DNA of 64,000 nucleotides from Volvox africanus (Eukaryota; Chlorophyta; Chlorophyceae; Chlamydomonadales; Volvocaceae), in assembly GCA_030268105.1 (NCBI GenBank), contig BSDZ01000027.1:313001-377000 (forward strand), given 5' to 3'. Under the pieces are notes generated by a model that did no database searches, was not told the DNA's origin, and worked only from the letters and a program-made list of their open reading frames with translations. The translations under genes and the position numbers were made by a program. How positions within the stretch are numbered: position 1 is the first letter of the stretch; every line of letters begins with the position of its first letter. Below are positions 11,511 through 24,758 of the stretch, in pieces.

Positions 11511-14487
11511 TGGCGCATCGTGACCCATGGGTCATATGGCCACGTGCGGCGCCTCAGTCTATATCGTACCTCTTCTTTTGAGGTCTCGACTCCTCTGGTT
11601 GCAGCCGCCGAGCGACACCTCTCCTTGCACGCATGCAGATGCCTCGAGATTGGCGTATGGCATGGGCATCCCTCCCTTCTGGCTACACCTTATTTGGTTG
11701 TTGGGGTTTTCGTTGTTTTTGTGTTTGTTTCGCATTTGGGAGTGTTTTGGGACTTCCCGAAAGCTCGTTATGGATCGGTACGGCTGTGGTTATTGTCGTC
11801 AGTCGTCCTTAATGATTGGTTGTTGAACCATTTGTATATTATGCATTTCGTCGTTTAAGGTTCGCTTGTTTAAAAACAGTTTGTCGGTGTTTAGTTTCGT
11901 TTTACCATTCGTGAAAGTGTACCGTGGAGCCCTCTCTCGAGAAGTATCGCGACCTTCTGGGTATCAATGTGGGTTTACGACGATGACGTGCCTTTTATTA
12001 TTTCTTGCGTGCAGTGCGAATCCCTCGGTCCTTGCCTTTAAATGCGGGCGTGGTGCGCGTGTGCACATCGTTGTCGTGCGTAGGAATATCGGTGCGGATG
12101 CTCGGATGGCTGGGAAGGTAGTAAGACCTACGCTACTTGGGTCCTAGTACTGGATCACGATCCTAGGGCCGAACTGGCTGGGGGAACCAGCCACGCGCTG
12201 AGGCGCTTTCCGGCACTGGCCTTGGTCCCTTTGGATGCAGGGAAGGAGTGTCCAGCCTTGCTATTAGTTGCTGGTTTCTCCCGGTATAGAAGAACTGGCC
12301 GATTTGCCGGGGGAGCGGTGGTGGACGAGGTGACTTTGCCCTGGGTATCGCTGCTGCCGGATCTGTAGATTCCCTGCTATATGGACGGCGCTGAGCGTAT
12401 ACATTTTCGCAAGGTGCACCGGCCGGGATCCAGACGTTGGGAGTTAGATGAATGTTACCTTGGTGGTGGTGGTGGTGTGGTACGCACCCGATGTGGTGAT
12501 GTGAGGCATCATGCCATACCTATCAACAGAAAAGCATTAGGAAAATGGCCATCCTAATAATGTGAATGTGGTGATGGCCGCCTCGGTGGGTTTGCTACGG
12601 CAGGGGTGGGAAGCTCACCGTGCCCTGGTTGTTATCCGTTTCAGCGGTTTCTTTGGCTGTATCCCTTGTTACTGTTTCCTTTTGTTGGGTATTACTGAAT
12701 TCCATCCGTTCCAGGAAGTCCCCGGTCATGCGGGGTCACGTCAATTTCTTGCTCACCACAGTCGTATCGATGTTGTGATGCGCATGGGATCTTGATAAGC
12801 GCATTTTGCACCCAATCCCCTCCTCCCCATGACCAGGACGCACGGGACTCTCGGGGTTTCGGGCTAAGGACAGAAAATCCGTTCTAGTAGATAAACAGGC
12901 TAAGGTTACCCCCGGCATCTTGCAAACCACACGGCCTGCTATTGGGCATGTGGCTTCGGAGCCCAGTGGCCATTATGTGTACTGTTTCTATTGTTGTTGC
13001 TGCTTCTGCTGCCAGCGGCGGCGGCGGCGGGTGTTTCTGTTGCAAAGATCATTGCCGTCAGATTTCGGAAAGTCGTTGGAAGACCGTAGATGTGCCAGAC
13101 CGGCAGGGGATGGTGCTCGGAAAAAAAGGGTCCACGCTCTCCTTAAGGGCGTTGGTGCGGGGTTCCAGTCCTGAGCGTGGCATCAGCGGCGCGTGTGACC
13201 ATGGCAGGAGCAAGGGCAGGTGACAGGTGGTGGCAACGGCATGTGGGGAACGCTCGCTTTCACAGCTGCTTCCACAGGTATTAAGATGAAGTAACGTGTA
13301 TGGCACGTTGTAAATTAATGATTACCGGCGCGCATGGAGAAAATGGTGAGGCAGGAAAGCTGGTGGCTGTGTCCATGGCAGTGGTCGCAAAAGCTGCAGT
13401 CTGCGGATGGGTTCAGTATTGCGGATCACGGTACCTCATGTGTTGAGGGGCATCAGCAGATGGAGCATTCTACCACGTGAAATGAAAATCGCCCATAAGT
13501 TCATGCGCGACAGTTCAACACGAAATTGTGCACGCAGTGTAGTGAATGGTAGTTTTGCTTCACACCGGAGAAAATTTCCGCGAACAGGGGCCACGTTAAC
13601 CACTTCTATGGGACAGACACAGGGCGCGTGATCCCGATGGGCTGTCCAGGGATGGTTGCGTATTTCCTTTCTCAGCTGGAGGGATGTATCGTACACAGCT
13701 GCCGGGCGCTGCATCATACCCGCGTACCATGTCCCAGCTGAAGAGTCGACTCTCACGATAAAATACCTGATATACGTGGCAAGCTCTGTCCAAGAGACAT
13801 TGTATAAACAAGGGAAAGCCACTATGGCTGTTGAAAAGTTAGACAGTTGAAGCCAACTTTATATGTAGGAAGAAAGGTCAGGAAAAGAAAGGAATGAGGA
13901 AATGCTCGGAAGCCCCGAACGCACTTGTATGTCGAGAATGTTCTGGGACAACTCTGGGGAGAGAGCGAGTACCTGACGTAATTTGAAGGTATGTGGTTAG
14001 TTCATGGTTTACCGATAGCCTTTTGCACAGACGCCGCGTTGGCATGCTTTCACATGCAAGAGCTTAGAAGCACACGAGCATCCTTGGCAAGATCCACCCC
14101 CTCCACAGTCCGTGGTATGTCCTCTGATATTCCACTGTCATCCATTCATCCATCCTCCCCGCCTTTGCCATTTCAGTCATCCGCCATCAGGGCGGAGTCC
14201 ACCTCCCCCCAAGCCCCCAGGCACGCCAATGTCACTATTGTCGAAAACAGTCCATGGAACGCCATAATTCGAGCGTCGTAGATGTGCTACTATGCGACTA
14301 GTGAATCGCAATATAGGAGAGCTTCTGGTATACGGGACAAAGGGTCAAATCACCATACGTGATTCGCAACACATCATCAGTTTCTAGCGCTTGGCAGCTA
14401 TGGCTCTGGAGCGATGCATTGAGGTCAGGGACAACGCCGCCAGTGTATGGCACGAAAGACGCATCCACAGAGAGAGGGAGAGAAGGA

Positions 14488-14519
<32 letters not shown>

Positions 14520-14613
14520 AAGAGAGCGACAAATACGGCAGCTAAGTAACCATTGGGTTCCATCGTTAAATGGTTAATAGTACAGCACGACGGTGGAAAT
14601 GCCGGCCTGTCTT
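11511..14613. other. Intergenic, no supported gene
   Basis: About 3.1 kb with no coding chain I can support. Contains a purine-rich GAGA tract near 14469-14530 and scattered short open frames. The 3' UTR of the RIB72-family gene (minus strand) should lie at its right end. Confidence 0.5.
14469..14530. repeat. GA-rich microsatellite
   Basis: Near-pure purine tract of GAGA/GAAAGA units just past the stop codon of the RIB72-family gene. Low-complexity DNA. Confidence 0.8.
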
Positions 14614-17600
14614 TCAACGGCGCTGGAAAGAAGTGGCGTGCCCCACCCCGCCGAACGCCATATTGGTGGTTTGCCACAGCGACGCCGGCTGCTTTATCCC
14701 CGTCGCCAGGAAGGAGCTCCCGCCGGGACGCTTCACGCCGGCACTTCCACTGTCGCCGCCGGCGTTGGGCGTCGCGGCCGGCGTCATGTCCACCGACGCA
14801 GGCGGTGCGGTCCAATTGCTACCGAACGGCGCCGACGCACCGTTTTTAGATGACGCGCGCCAGTTTTTCTCGGGGGTGTCACGTGGGTACTGCCGGTCAT
14901 CATCGGCTGTACCGGTTCCTGCCACCGCTGATAGCGTCGATGACCGCCTGCCGTAGTTACCGAAACCAGCATTCAGTTTATGGTAATTGAATGACGACGG
15001 CCCGTGGGCAGGGGCTATGTCGACGCGCGGGTAGCCTGGTGTAGGGCCCAAACGGGGGTACGGCGCCCCAGCGGCGCCGGCCGTGGTGCTGGCCGCATTG
15101 GCGGAATTGACGGGATGAGATGGCCCGGTGCCAGAGACAGGGCTCGGGCCCCATGTCACTCGTCGAAAGGGCGGCCAAGCACCGGTACGCAGGCCAGGGG
15201 CTGGGAAGGGCACAGGTGGTTCCTGCTGCTGGGTTGGTTCCTCCACGCGAGCCTGGGAGTCGTGGAGATGGTGGGCATGGAGAAGAGAGGCTATAAATTG
15301 AGACACGAAGAATTGGACGAAAAAACATGTTAAGACCGAGGGGCCCCCTGGGGGGGAGGAGTACAAAAACCCAAAAAACTTGAGGTCGCTGTATATTCTT
15401 CTTCGCCCATGCTTGGACGGGACCGGAGCCCCCGAGCCCTCCGGTCCAGTCTTTCTTTCCTCCTCACCCCTTTCCAGCCGTTTCACCACCACGCAGACGC
15501 GTCGATTCCCGTTACCTGCGGTTCCGGCTCATGCGGTGGCGGTGCTTCCGCTGGTGGTGGCGACAGCTCCAATGCCGCAAGCAGCTGCTCAGCCAGCAGC
15601 CCTTGTCGGTCGGCGCCCAGCTGCCGCACGAGCGTGATGACCTCATGGGGTGTCACATCGCAGCCCAGAGACGTCAGGATGTCCTGAAACACGCACGAGA
15701 TGAAGGGGCTCAATGAGGGCCGGGAGGGGGCCGGGGCGGGGGCGGGGGCGGGGTTATGATGAACAACAGACCCGGGCACAGGAACCCAGGAGGCTACAAT
15801 GTTTGGATCGGGAGAAGGGTGCCGGAGACCAGTGCGGGACAGGGACCCAATCCAGAGGACTTACGTACAAACTGTACTTCGTGACGTAACCCGAGCCGTT
15901 CGAGTCCGCAGCTGCCAGTCTGGATTTCAGCTGGTCGGGGAGCTGGTCAGGGTAGAGGGCCAGCCAGTTGGCCAGCTTGGACCGCACCTGGAGGTGAGTG
16001 TCGGGAGTGATGTTAGCATGGGCTGGGTTACCCAGGGGGGTGGGTCGAGTTGGGGTTCATGTTCGGGACATGGCTAACGTACTTGAATTGAGACCTACTG
16101 CAGTACTCAGTACGACGTCCTACCTGGTCGTAATCTGCACATGGAAAGCGGTAGCTCTGCCCCTCCATGTACTCCAGCGTGAAGGTGTCCGCATCTTGCA
16201 GCTGAAAGCCCCGACCAAATACCTCCAAAATGGCGCCCACCTGCGACCGGAGAAAACGCGGATGGGGAACGTGTCTTCCTGTGTGTTTTCATGCTCCTTC
16301 GTGGGAAGCAAACGCGCGCGCACCCCTGTGCGTGTAAATGAAGTTAGATGTTGCACACAAGAGGAAACGATAAACGCGTTTGCCTGCCTGTCTATCTGTC
16401 TGTCTGTCTGTCTATCTGTCCGGATGCGCTCACTTAACGTATCTCCGAGAACCCCATCGCGCTCTTCTCACCTGCATGTCCGCATCGCCGTAAGGCTGCC
16501 CCGTCGCGGGGTTCGGCACTCGTGTTCGTTCCAGGAAAGTGCCCTGCTCCATACCGCTGTTGACCTGCCGGGGCTCAAACACGGACAACGTGCCATCTCC
16601 CAGATGAAACGACAAAATGAACCTGTACGGGTGTAGCGGAAGGGAGGGGAGGGAAGGGGAGGCGAGGAAGGGGAGGGGAAGAAGAGGAAGGGAGGGGCGG
16701 AAGTGAAAGGAAAAGGAGGCGAGGGGAGGGGAAGAGAACATGACCGCAGCTATTTCATTGCATTGCAGGGAACCTTGCTTTGCATCTACTGTTATATACG
16801 AACAAATACACGCCATAGACACATGCACGCGTACACTCCAGGCCGCCCTTGCCACCCTCACCAGCAACAAGCCCCCACCGCTCATATTGCCCAGACGCAC
16901 TTGCGCTCCGCGTCGTGTGGGCCCACTAGCGGCCTGCCCGGTCCCAGAGGCACCATCACCGCGGCGAACCGTAGCACCTTGTCCCCTTTGAGCAGGTAGT
17001 CCCCGTAGGGGCGCACCACGGGTCGAGGAACCAAGTGCAGCACGTTCTGCAGGCTGTCCTCCTCGCTGCCGATGCCGGAGATGTTGGGCGGAATGGACAG
17101 AGGCGGCCGCTTGGGACCGAATGGGTCAAAGTCCACCTGTGTACGCGAACAGACCGGGCGGAGCGGACAGTCAGACATTTTGGGGCGGGTCGCCAGCAGC
17201 ATGGAAGATTGGCACACGTGACCAGGCGGGCGGCAGGTGCAATCTGGGTTTATTGGCATTGTTGACTCCTGAGACCTGCCCTCCCCTGCCCTGCCCTGCC
17301 CTGTCGTGTCATGTCATGTCATGTGGGGATCACTCGCCATTCAACACCCGGGTTCTGATGCTCACCTGGATGGGTGTGAGCTGTTCCGGCGTCAAACTGG
17401 GGACGTACTTCTTAAGCCACGCTATTGTTGTTTCATCACATTCGTACAACATCATCCTTCTGCCGTACACGTTGATAGTGGCGCCCAGGTACAGATCACG
17501 CCAGTCGTAGTACGGAATGCCCAGGCGCCGCCGAGTCTCCGGTGACATGGGCCGTCCGTCTGGGTCAGTTAGTACGGAGGAAGTGGAAAGACAAGGACAT

Positions 17601-20600
17601 CAGATCCAGATCAGGATGGGAGGCATCAGGCCGGGATAATACTGGCCATCAGATCCAGATCTCGTTGCAAAAGATCAAATCAAGATTCGATGCGATGCAG
17701 TACGTGTAGGGATGGCGATAAGGTTGGGGCCTTCCTTCCAGATAAATGCAAGACGAAGCAATCCTGGACAGACGCCAGAGGGCCAAACATGAATACCTAG
17801 GGAGGACAGAGGAAAAGGAGGGAGGACAGAGGAAGAGTGGCCAAGTGGCGAGGGCTGTTGAGGTGCTTTGCCCCGCATTAAAACCAGACGCAGAATCAAT
17901 GGCCTTGGCCGAGACAGAGCGAGACCAAAGCGAAACCTCTATGCCCTAAGCACCAGCGACAGCTTAACTCTGCCACCTTCCAAACCAACTCCTTGAGGCA
18001 CCGTGAACCCCGAAATTCTAAAATGACTAAAACTAATCCTTCGAGCCCCAACTCCAAGTTCATACTTACGTACGGGCGGCAGCACCTTGGGCAGCCGGCT
18101 GCGCTTGAGCAGCAACGGAAATGGGTCCCGGCCGCTGTTGCGCCGGTTCACCTCGCGCACCTCAAACGTGCCATCGGACACGTAATAAAAAACCGCATAC
18201 GGCAGTACGTCACCGAACAGCTCCGCCGTGTTGTCCCACGCCGCCACGAAGCGCAGTACGGCGCCGTCACGCGCCTCGTCCTCTGGCGTGAGCTTCATCA
18301 GGTGCAGCAACCGGAACAGGGCACCGGGGCCACGCGGAGAGGCCGGCAGAGACCGGCTTTCCTCATCAGCGGGCAGAGGTGGCCCTCGCGGAGGGCTGCC
18401 GGCTGACCCACGGGTCGGTGGCCTGCCGCTGCGTGAAGATTCCAGCCTCTATTGGCAGTAGTCCGAGTAGTAGTTTTGGATTACACAGAGAAAAAAGAGG
18501 AGGGGGGAGGAGGTGTGGGTGCACAGAGTAAGGGTTAGAAAAGAGGAGGCTTAACCAAAAGCGACGGGGCGATACCAAACGAGGGGAGGCGAGGGGCACT
18601 AAGGAACGCCGCGCACACGAATTGGAGACCACAAATCGTAACATGGGGAGGAGAAAAATAAGGGGGGAGGCGGCGAAGAGATCGAGGGAGGGTAGGAGGA
18701 TAGGGAGGGGCTCACAGCATCTGTTGATAGCTGTCGGGCTCCGGTGTCGCCAGGCTCATCTACCCAATCACACAGCCCAGTTGCAACGGTACTCAGTCCT
18801 CACTTTGCGGTGTTGGTCATAAGGCCCCTCTGGATAAGGCTCATCGGCGGGCTGCTCCTGTCCCTGCTCGCTGTAGAAAGTCCGCGTGGCGGGGTCAGCC
18901 GACACGAGGTGGTAGGTACGGCGGTACAAGGTCAGTTGGTCGCCCACGCGTAGATCGGACCAGCGGAGGGGGGAGCCGTCGTCCTTGAGGGCGCTGCGAG
19001 AGGTTCAGTAAGCAAGGTGAAGGAATCAGGACAAGGATTTGGAAGCGCGCGTGACACGGGAGAAGCTGACATATTAAAGGTAAAGGAGAAGGAGAACTGG
19101 GAGGGCTAATATGCATGTGAAGCTGCGAACGAAATGAAACTAAGATTTGAATCCAGATGATGTTGGAACAGGAACAGTGAGGGACGAGTGGGGCATTTAC
19201 AAACCCACGATTATGGCACAGGCTACAGGCGGGCTGCCCGCGGGATCAGCCATACCGCTCCTCCAAGGGCGCATCCGACTCGATCTGGGTTCGGTTTCGC
19301 CTCAGAGCGCTTCCTTTTCCCTGATTCCCGCCCACTCGTACCTGTGGCGCCTGAGCAGTACTCCCTGGAGCGGAAGTGGGCGTAGAAGCGGCAGCGGAAT
19401 GTAAGCGAAAATATCGGTAGCACGGGCTCAGCATGGAAGCGGGAGCGAGATCACAGAAAGGCATAGAGAGAGAGAGATGGGGGGTTAGAAGATGATAGAC
19501 GTTGAGAGTTTTCGGAAAGAGAGAGAGGGAAAAAGAGAGGGAAAGAGAGAGAAAGAGAGAGACACAGAGAAAGAGAGAGGGGGAGAGAGAAGGAGAAAGA
19601 AAGAGAGAGGGAGAGAGGGATGGGCGAACCCAGACCATTTAACACCGTCGCCGATGCCAATGACAAAGGAATGAGAAGTGGCCGGAAAAAGCAGCATGGC
19701 GCTCAATCATTAATCACTTCTCCTCCTCCGCGTACATCCTTCACCACATGCTCCCCAACCCGCCAGGCACCATGCGCGCGCACCCAATCTCACACACACA
19801 GACACACCTGCGACAGGCCGCTGTTGAGTTCCCGCGCCTCAACGATCTCCACCTGATTGTTCTCCAGGTAATACCTACATTGCCACACGGCAAGTGCTAT
19901 AGCCTTTCGACGAAAAGCTCGCGGCGTGCATAACCAAACCAGCAGCTGCCAAACCAAAGGCACAGCACGTGTGAAAGCCAAAATGGCGGTCGACGCCCGC
20001 TGATCTCAGAGATTAGACCGGTAAGTTGGCCTATGTGCAACCTCTGAAGACTACCCCTGCGCCCTGGTAGACAGGCCAGGGCCAGCCCTCTCCGTCGCAG
20101 ATTACCTCAGGGCCCGAGACATTCCTCCGAGTGTCCGCACCCGCAATCAGTACCAGCACCCTCTTCTACCCTTCCCCCAACGCCTCATACAAGCCCCGCT
20201 CACTTGATCGTCACTTTCCGTACACGCCACGTCTCCAGGGGGCTGTACTGTACATCCTCCTGAAAGTACGCGCCAAAGCCAAGGACCTGCGGGTCCGGGA
20301 GGCCCCAGGCAGTCGTAGAATGGCAGCGTGGACAGGGAACAGGGGTTTAGTACCAGGCTGTTAGCCCATCAGGCGGGCAGAGTGAGGTGTAGATTTACTG
20401 TTGATCCCTTAAGCCATCCGTTAGATCGACCGCAAAATCAAGCACCCAGGCCGTGAGGGACAGATGGATCAGGCTTCCGGGGACCTCTCGAAAATGACGA
20501 CACCAGGCATGACGCGTATCGCCAGTGAAAGCTGATTCAACGCTGAAGAGCTGGCCTGGGTGTTGCAGCGAACCTATCCAAAAGGTGATCAGCAATGCCG

Positions 20601-21420
20601 CTGCCAGTCAATCAAAGAGTGTTGCTTCTCAATCCCACCTTTCGATCGTATGTGATCCAATTCGGCACCCTAGCTGCCTGGCTGGTGTGACCGCCGCTGC
20701 TCCGATTATCCCCTTGCCCTCCCGCCTCCTTCTGGGAGGCTTGAACGTGCCCAGCCTCGTGCAAAGCGAAAGGCGGCGTGGGGCCCATGTCTTGGACACG
20801 GCCATTCCACTTGTGCATTCGATTCATCGGATCAAGATTTTGCTGGTGGACATGTTACGGGAGGGAAGTTCACAGGGGGAAACAGCGGTAACTCCAGTGG
20901 CTCCACGTGGTGTGACCTGCTGCCATTGCCGAGAAAAGAACGAATCGATGCAGAATTCCTAGTAAAAAGAATCATTGGTCACAGGATTCATGCCACCTGC
21001 CGAATGAGTACAAGTACCTACCATGTTTTCGTGAGGTTTGCTGACTGGACAAACCCGCCACAATGCATGGCGGGCGGATATGAAACGTGGCCGCAGAGAT
21101 GTTCGGCTTTTAAGCACAGCTTACACAGAATATGGCCCATGTCCCAGACCCCGAGGCATAAGTAATTTGGGGCTTACTTACCACGTCCTCCGCTATACGA
21201 TACCCGTTCACAAATCTTAGCGTCTGTCCCCTCGGCCTGGGCTCCATCTGCACGTAAATTGATAGCTCGCTTTATTCTGTAAGTTTGTGATGCGATCGTA
21301 AATGGAATATGGGACAAGCATTATGCCCACCGGTCCCTGGGCTCCGACGCCTGGCAAATTTGGCAACGAAGGGCCCCATTGCCTGCTATCCTCGCTATTA
21401 TAACCAGCTGCTCGCCGCAT
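14614..21420 (-). CDS. RIB72: RIB72/EFHC-family DM10 and EF-hand axonemal protein, 14 exons
   Basis: Family members sit inside the A-tubule of ciliary doublet microtubules. Exons (minus): 21331-21420, 20639-20842, 20204-20286, 19808-19874, 19342-19364 (23 nt), 18804-18993, 18070-18448, 17366-17559, 16901-17136, 16472-16622, 16124-16240, 15865-15987, 15516-15683, 14614-15252. Phases agree; 887 aa. The N terminus has the family LPxLPG-like motif (SLPNLPGV). Three DM10 repeats follow: VLGFGAYFQED to ARELNSG to TYHLVSAD; VLRFVAAWDN to EVNRRNSGRDPFP to LYECDETT; KVLRFAAVMVP to EPRQVNSG to DADTFTLEYME. Then comes an EF-hand pair including LAAADSNGSGYVT and ILTSLGCDVTPHEV. A 212-residue Pro/Gly/Ala-rich tail ends in FQRR; this exceeds the roughly 640 aa I recall for Chlamydomonas RIB72. 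Exons 1-2 are less certain than the rest. A paralogue of RIB72 is possible. Confidence 0.85.
19496..19620. repeat. GA-rich low-complexity tract in RIB72 intron
   Basis: About 125 bases of GAGAGA/GAAAGA units on the plus strand (pyrimidine-rich on the gene's sense strand), inside the intron between the exons at 19808-19874 and 19342-19364, directly upstream of the 23-nt micro-exon. Confidence 0.8.
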
Positions 21421-22714
21421 TGGAAATGAACCCTAATGACAAGGTAATGTCTAAGTTGGGGGTAAAATGTTTGAGCGACAAGGCAATTAATAGCTGATGG
21501 CCCGTGCTTATGAAGCTGATATAGCAAATGGTTATGTTAAGGAGAATAATTATCTCAGTACTTAGGTGGCTAAGCTTTGTAGAGCGCGCAATTTCACTTG
21601 TTTTTCATGGAAGTCAACGGCTTCGTTGACTATCGAACATTCCTATCGGTTCAAGCGTAAGCCTTAAAGTTGACTTCCCAATGAAAGGTGCTCGTTTCTA
21701 TCATAGGAATGCACATTTACATACATGGGAATTTTCTGGGTGCCCCCAATTGTGCGAAAACTGTGACTGTGCACTACCTAGATCTTGAGCGGGCAAATGC
21801 GATAAGGACTTTTCCCACTTATTTTGTAATTATAAACATACCCAAGGTGCAAGAAGCCGTCCTGAGAACCCTGATATCAACGACTTCTTAATGTTAACCA
21901 CATCGACATACGCTCAGCTGCTTCCCCAGCCAAAATGTTTCATTAGGACCACAAAAAGTATACTGTCGTACTTAGTATGCACTTTCAAGAAGCAAACCTT
22001 GCAAAGGGACCAGCTCTCACACTGGTCGCATGCCGTACATGCATAGCTGGATTCCTTAGCTCCATGGATCCCTCTCCTCCTCGTCCTTCCCCGAGCTTGC
22101 ATCTCTGAAACCTAACGCGTAGCTGCCGCCGCCATCTTCCTAAGGGCTGCCTAGCTGGTCCATCACTTCAAACGCAGCGAAACCCGGATCGTTCTGTCAT
22201 GTAAAAATGTGTTGTCACCATACACACATGGCAAGCTAGTTCCTTCCAGCTCGACCGTTTCCATATCACATCCTGCGTTAAGGTAAACGTGTTTCGCCCC
22301 GTTCCTGCCCTCTTCGACATCAAGACTAGTTCAGAGGCATTCCGCCAACCGCTTAGTCGCAGCACACCGGGAATAGCACGCTTCACAAGTATACCTGCAC
22401 CCGCGTCTGGGTTCGCAGGCCCTTTTTCAACCCACCTTTTCCTTTTCCTGCCACAGCAAACGCCTACCCTTTAATTTCTAGAGCTCAAGAATCCCTAGAA
22501 ACACGCCCCGGAAACTCATCAACCCCGGCACCATCTCCTGCCAGGACCCCTCTTTGGCCACACCAACCTCCTCAAGAAACTAATACGTTTCAAAAAACAT
22601 AGTTTTTCGACACTCGAACAATTCTAAATTGCCCCATTGGGCCATGCATTACTTCCACCACGCTTCCACAAAGCACCTTATCACCACCAGTCATTGTCAC
22701 ACAGAGCGGCAGTC
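21421..22714. other. Region between the mTERF 3' end and RIB72 5' end, no gene
   Basis: About 1.3 kb that should hold the RIB72-family promoter and the mTERF 3' UTR, since both genes read on the minus strand. A 72-codon minus-strand frame at 22168-22386 is open but unlike any family I know and has no splice partner. Confidence 0.45.
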
Positions 22715-24384
22715 TTAGATCGACTCGGTGACGTACTTAATGATGGTTTCCGTTGGTGTCTCAGTGTACTGCAGATATTCAACAATTTTTCGGAGGTTCC
22801 CATCAACGTGCAACCCCAGCAGCGAAGGCCGATTGATGACTGCATGTGCCACATCCTGCACGCCTATGCTCGATAGGTAATCCCAGAACGGCTCCAACCG
22901 CTCGGTCACGCTGTAGCTCAGCACCGGCGGGTGGCCGCCAATCACCTGACATCACCGAGGAAGCGAGGGGCACCTTCATATGATTTGTGCATGTCTATGC
23001 CTGCGTCTCCGCCATCTACCTCGCTTCCGACCCCCACCATAGCCCCCGACATTTTTCCGAATCATCCACCCCAACATAGCCAATAGCGTAGCCTTTTCGC
23101 GCCCAGCATGTCCTTGACTTGCCCTTTAGACGCGCCCCTTAGCCTCACCTTGGCCACATCTCCAACCGATACACCACGCGCCAGCAGGAAGTCCACTACT
23201 GGTCGCATGTCCGTATCCACGTCCAACTTGCGTGCCTGTGAGGAGACGCGCCAGACACGGTGAGAGACAGCAATGTGATAATGTCCGAACTGGATGCACG
23301 GGACACGGATGTACGGCAAGTCAGAGTCGGCCCCAGGTGTACACCAAAGGGGATTTAGCTTTTTACCTTGGCAAAACTCCACCCTTCTGTTCATCAAGTA
23401 ATGTATCCACACGATACGGCAACTTGCGCTTCACGAAATTCCTCATTCGCATGAATGCAGTTCCTGCTATCATGGGCCTGTCACGCACTCACGCTGGCGT
23501 TCTTTGTACGGCGTCCATCGCCGTACGACAGGAACAAGGAGTCCGGGTTCATCGCAATGTCCAGGACTCGGGCAACCTCAGCCTGGGGCCGTACAAGGAT
23601 GGTATTGAAAAGGGAGATGGGGAGTAATACAGGTGCGGCACTGTGTAGCTGGGTAAGACGAGCGGGAGATATACGGCAATAATCACTGCCCATCGTGTCA
23701 GGCTTATTAGAGTTGCCGGAGTATAAACACGAAATTCAGTTCATAGATGAGCTGAGATGACTATAATTCGATGTGAGCATTTATCATACCCATCATACCA
23801 TTGCCACAGTTAGGACGCGTTCAAAAGTCAATGAGTGACATCATACATGGCACTTATTTGTTTCACCCTGAATGTGAGTGCATGCCCCTTGGCCTAGCGC
23901 AGAGGCCTAAGTGTATGCGCGCCTGTTTCCCATGGGCGCCCCGTATCTACCTGGTTGGTAAAGCCAATGGTCTTGAGGTATGCGGCCCCATTAAGGTATG
24001 CAGGGTCCACTGTTGGCTTCCCAGCAATGCCTGGAGCACGTTCAACATGAGGACCATTCCTAAGTGCCGAGAGGACAGCGGAAATAGGCGAACACTAGGA
24101 TTGGGGGTTTCCCTTATTTCCCCAGCGTGAGAGGAGGTTGTATCTGGTGGCGGAGACGGTTAGGGGAAGGGGGAGAGGGCGGTGGAGCACGCATATCATG
24201 GGTAAAGCAACCCTTATCAGAGAGCGCACTTACCTTGCTTGAGTTGCCCCAGGGCCTCCTTAACGCCGGACTTGCCCGGTGCACTGCTGAAGGCTACCGG
24301 CCTTCGGCGGCGAGATGCAAGTGAATGAACTAGGCCCGCAGAGGGCCTGCTCCTTGAAGTAACATGTGCGTGCCCTAGCAACAT
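22715..24384 (-). CDS. mTERF-repeat protein, probably plastid or mitochondrial
   Basis: mTERF proteins are helical-repeat nucleic-acid binders acting in organelle transcription, translation or splicing. Exons I can defend (minus): 24234-24384, one ending at 23951 whose start is unclear, 23493-23582, 23149-23235, 22715-22945. The first encodes MLLGHAHVTSRSRPSAG, Arg/Ser-rich and acid-free, like a transit peptide. Repeat signatures: AAYLKTIGFTNQ joined to AEVARVLDIAMNP, then MRPVVDFLLARGVSVGDVAK joined to VIGGHPPVLSYSVTERLEPF, and GNLRKIVEYLQYT, with the periodic Pro and Leu typical of mTERF. An exon probably lies between 23250 and 23490 but its phase is unresolved. An upstream in-frame Met at 24573 would lengthen the leader. 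Starts 374 bases from SmB in divergent orientation. Family assignment firm; exact member unknown. Confidence 0.75.
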
Positions 24385-24758
24385 GTTGAACGATGTTAAC
24401 GAGTCACGAACGTATAGAAGCCTGGTGAAAGGCTTTGTTTGACTTCTGGCAGTTTTCAGAAAGAAAGTTAGGCATTCAGCACACTTCCATTTAGTTCTTA
24501 GAAAAAGAAGGCAGCAACTAAGCTTAGGCGGAAAGGCGTCCAAAAATTGACAAATCCGGCTCGTACGAAACATTTAAGTCCCTTGGGCCAAATCCTCATT
24601 GGGCGTTCACTTTTGCAAGTTCATTGAATGCTTACCTGTGGACTACATGACTGACAAGAATAAATTACCCGAGTATCGTGTTTGTGACTGCATCTAACTG
24701 ACTTGGGCCCCAGTCTAGCCTCTGCCCCTTCGGGGCTGTCGTCTTACAACCGAGGAAA
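24385..24758. promoter_or_regulatory. Divergent promoter region between mTERF gene and SmB
   Basis: Only 374 bases separate the two start codons on opposite strands, so both promoters and both 5' UTRs must fit here. No TATA box or other core element can be assigned with confidence. Inferred from gene layout. Confidence 0.55.

Noticed and set aside
23371..23450. Minus-strand segment encoding MRMRNFVKRKLPYRVDTLL as an mTERF exon
   Set aside because: Its phase cannot be joined to either neighbouring mTERF exon, so it was left out of the model although it may be partly right.
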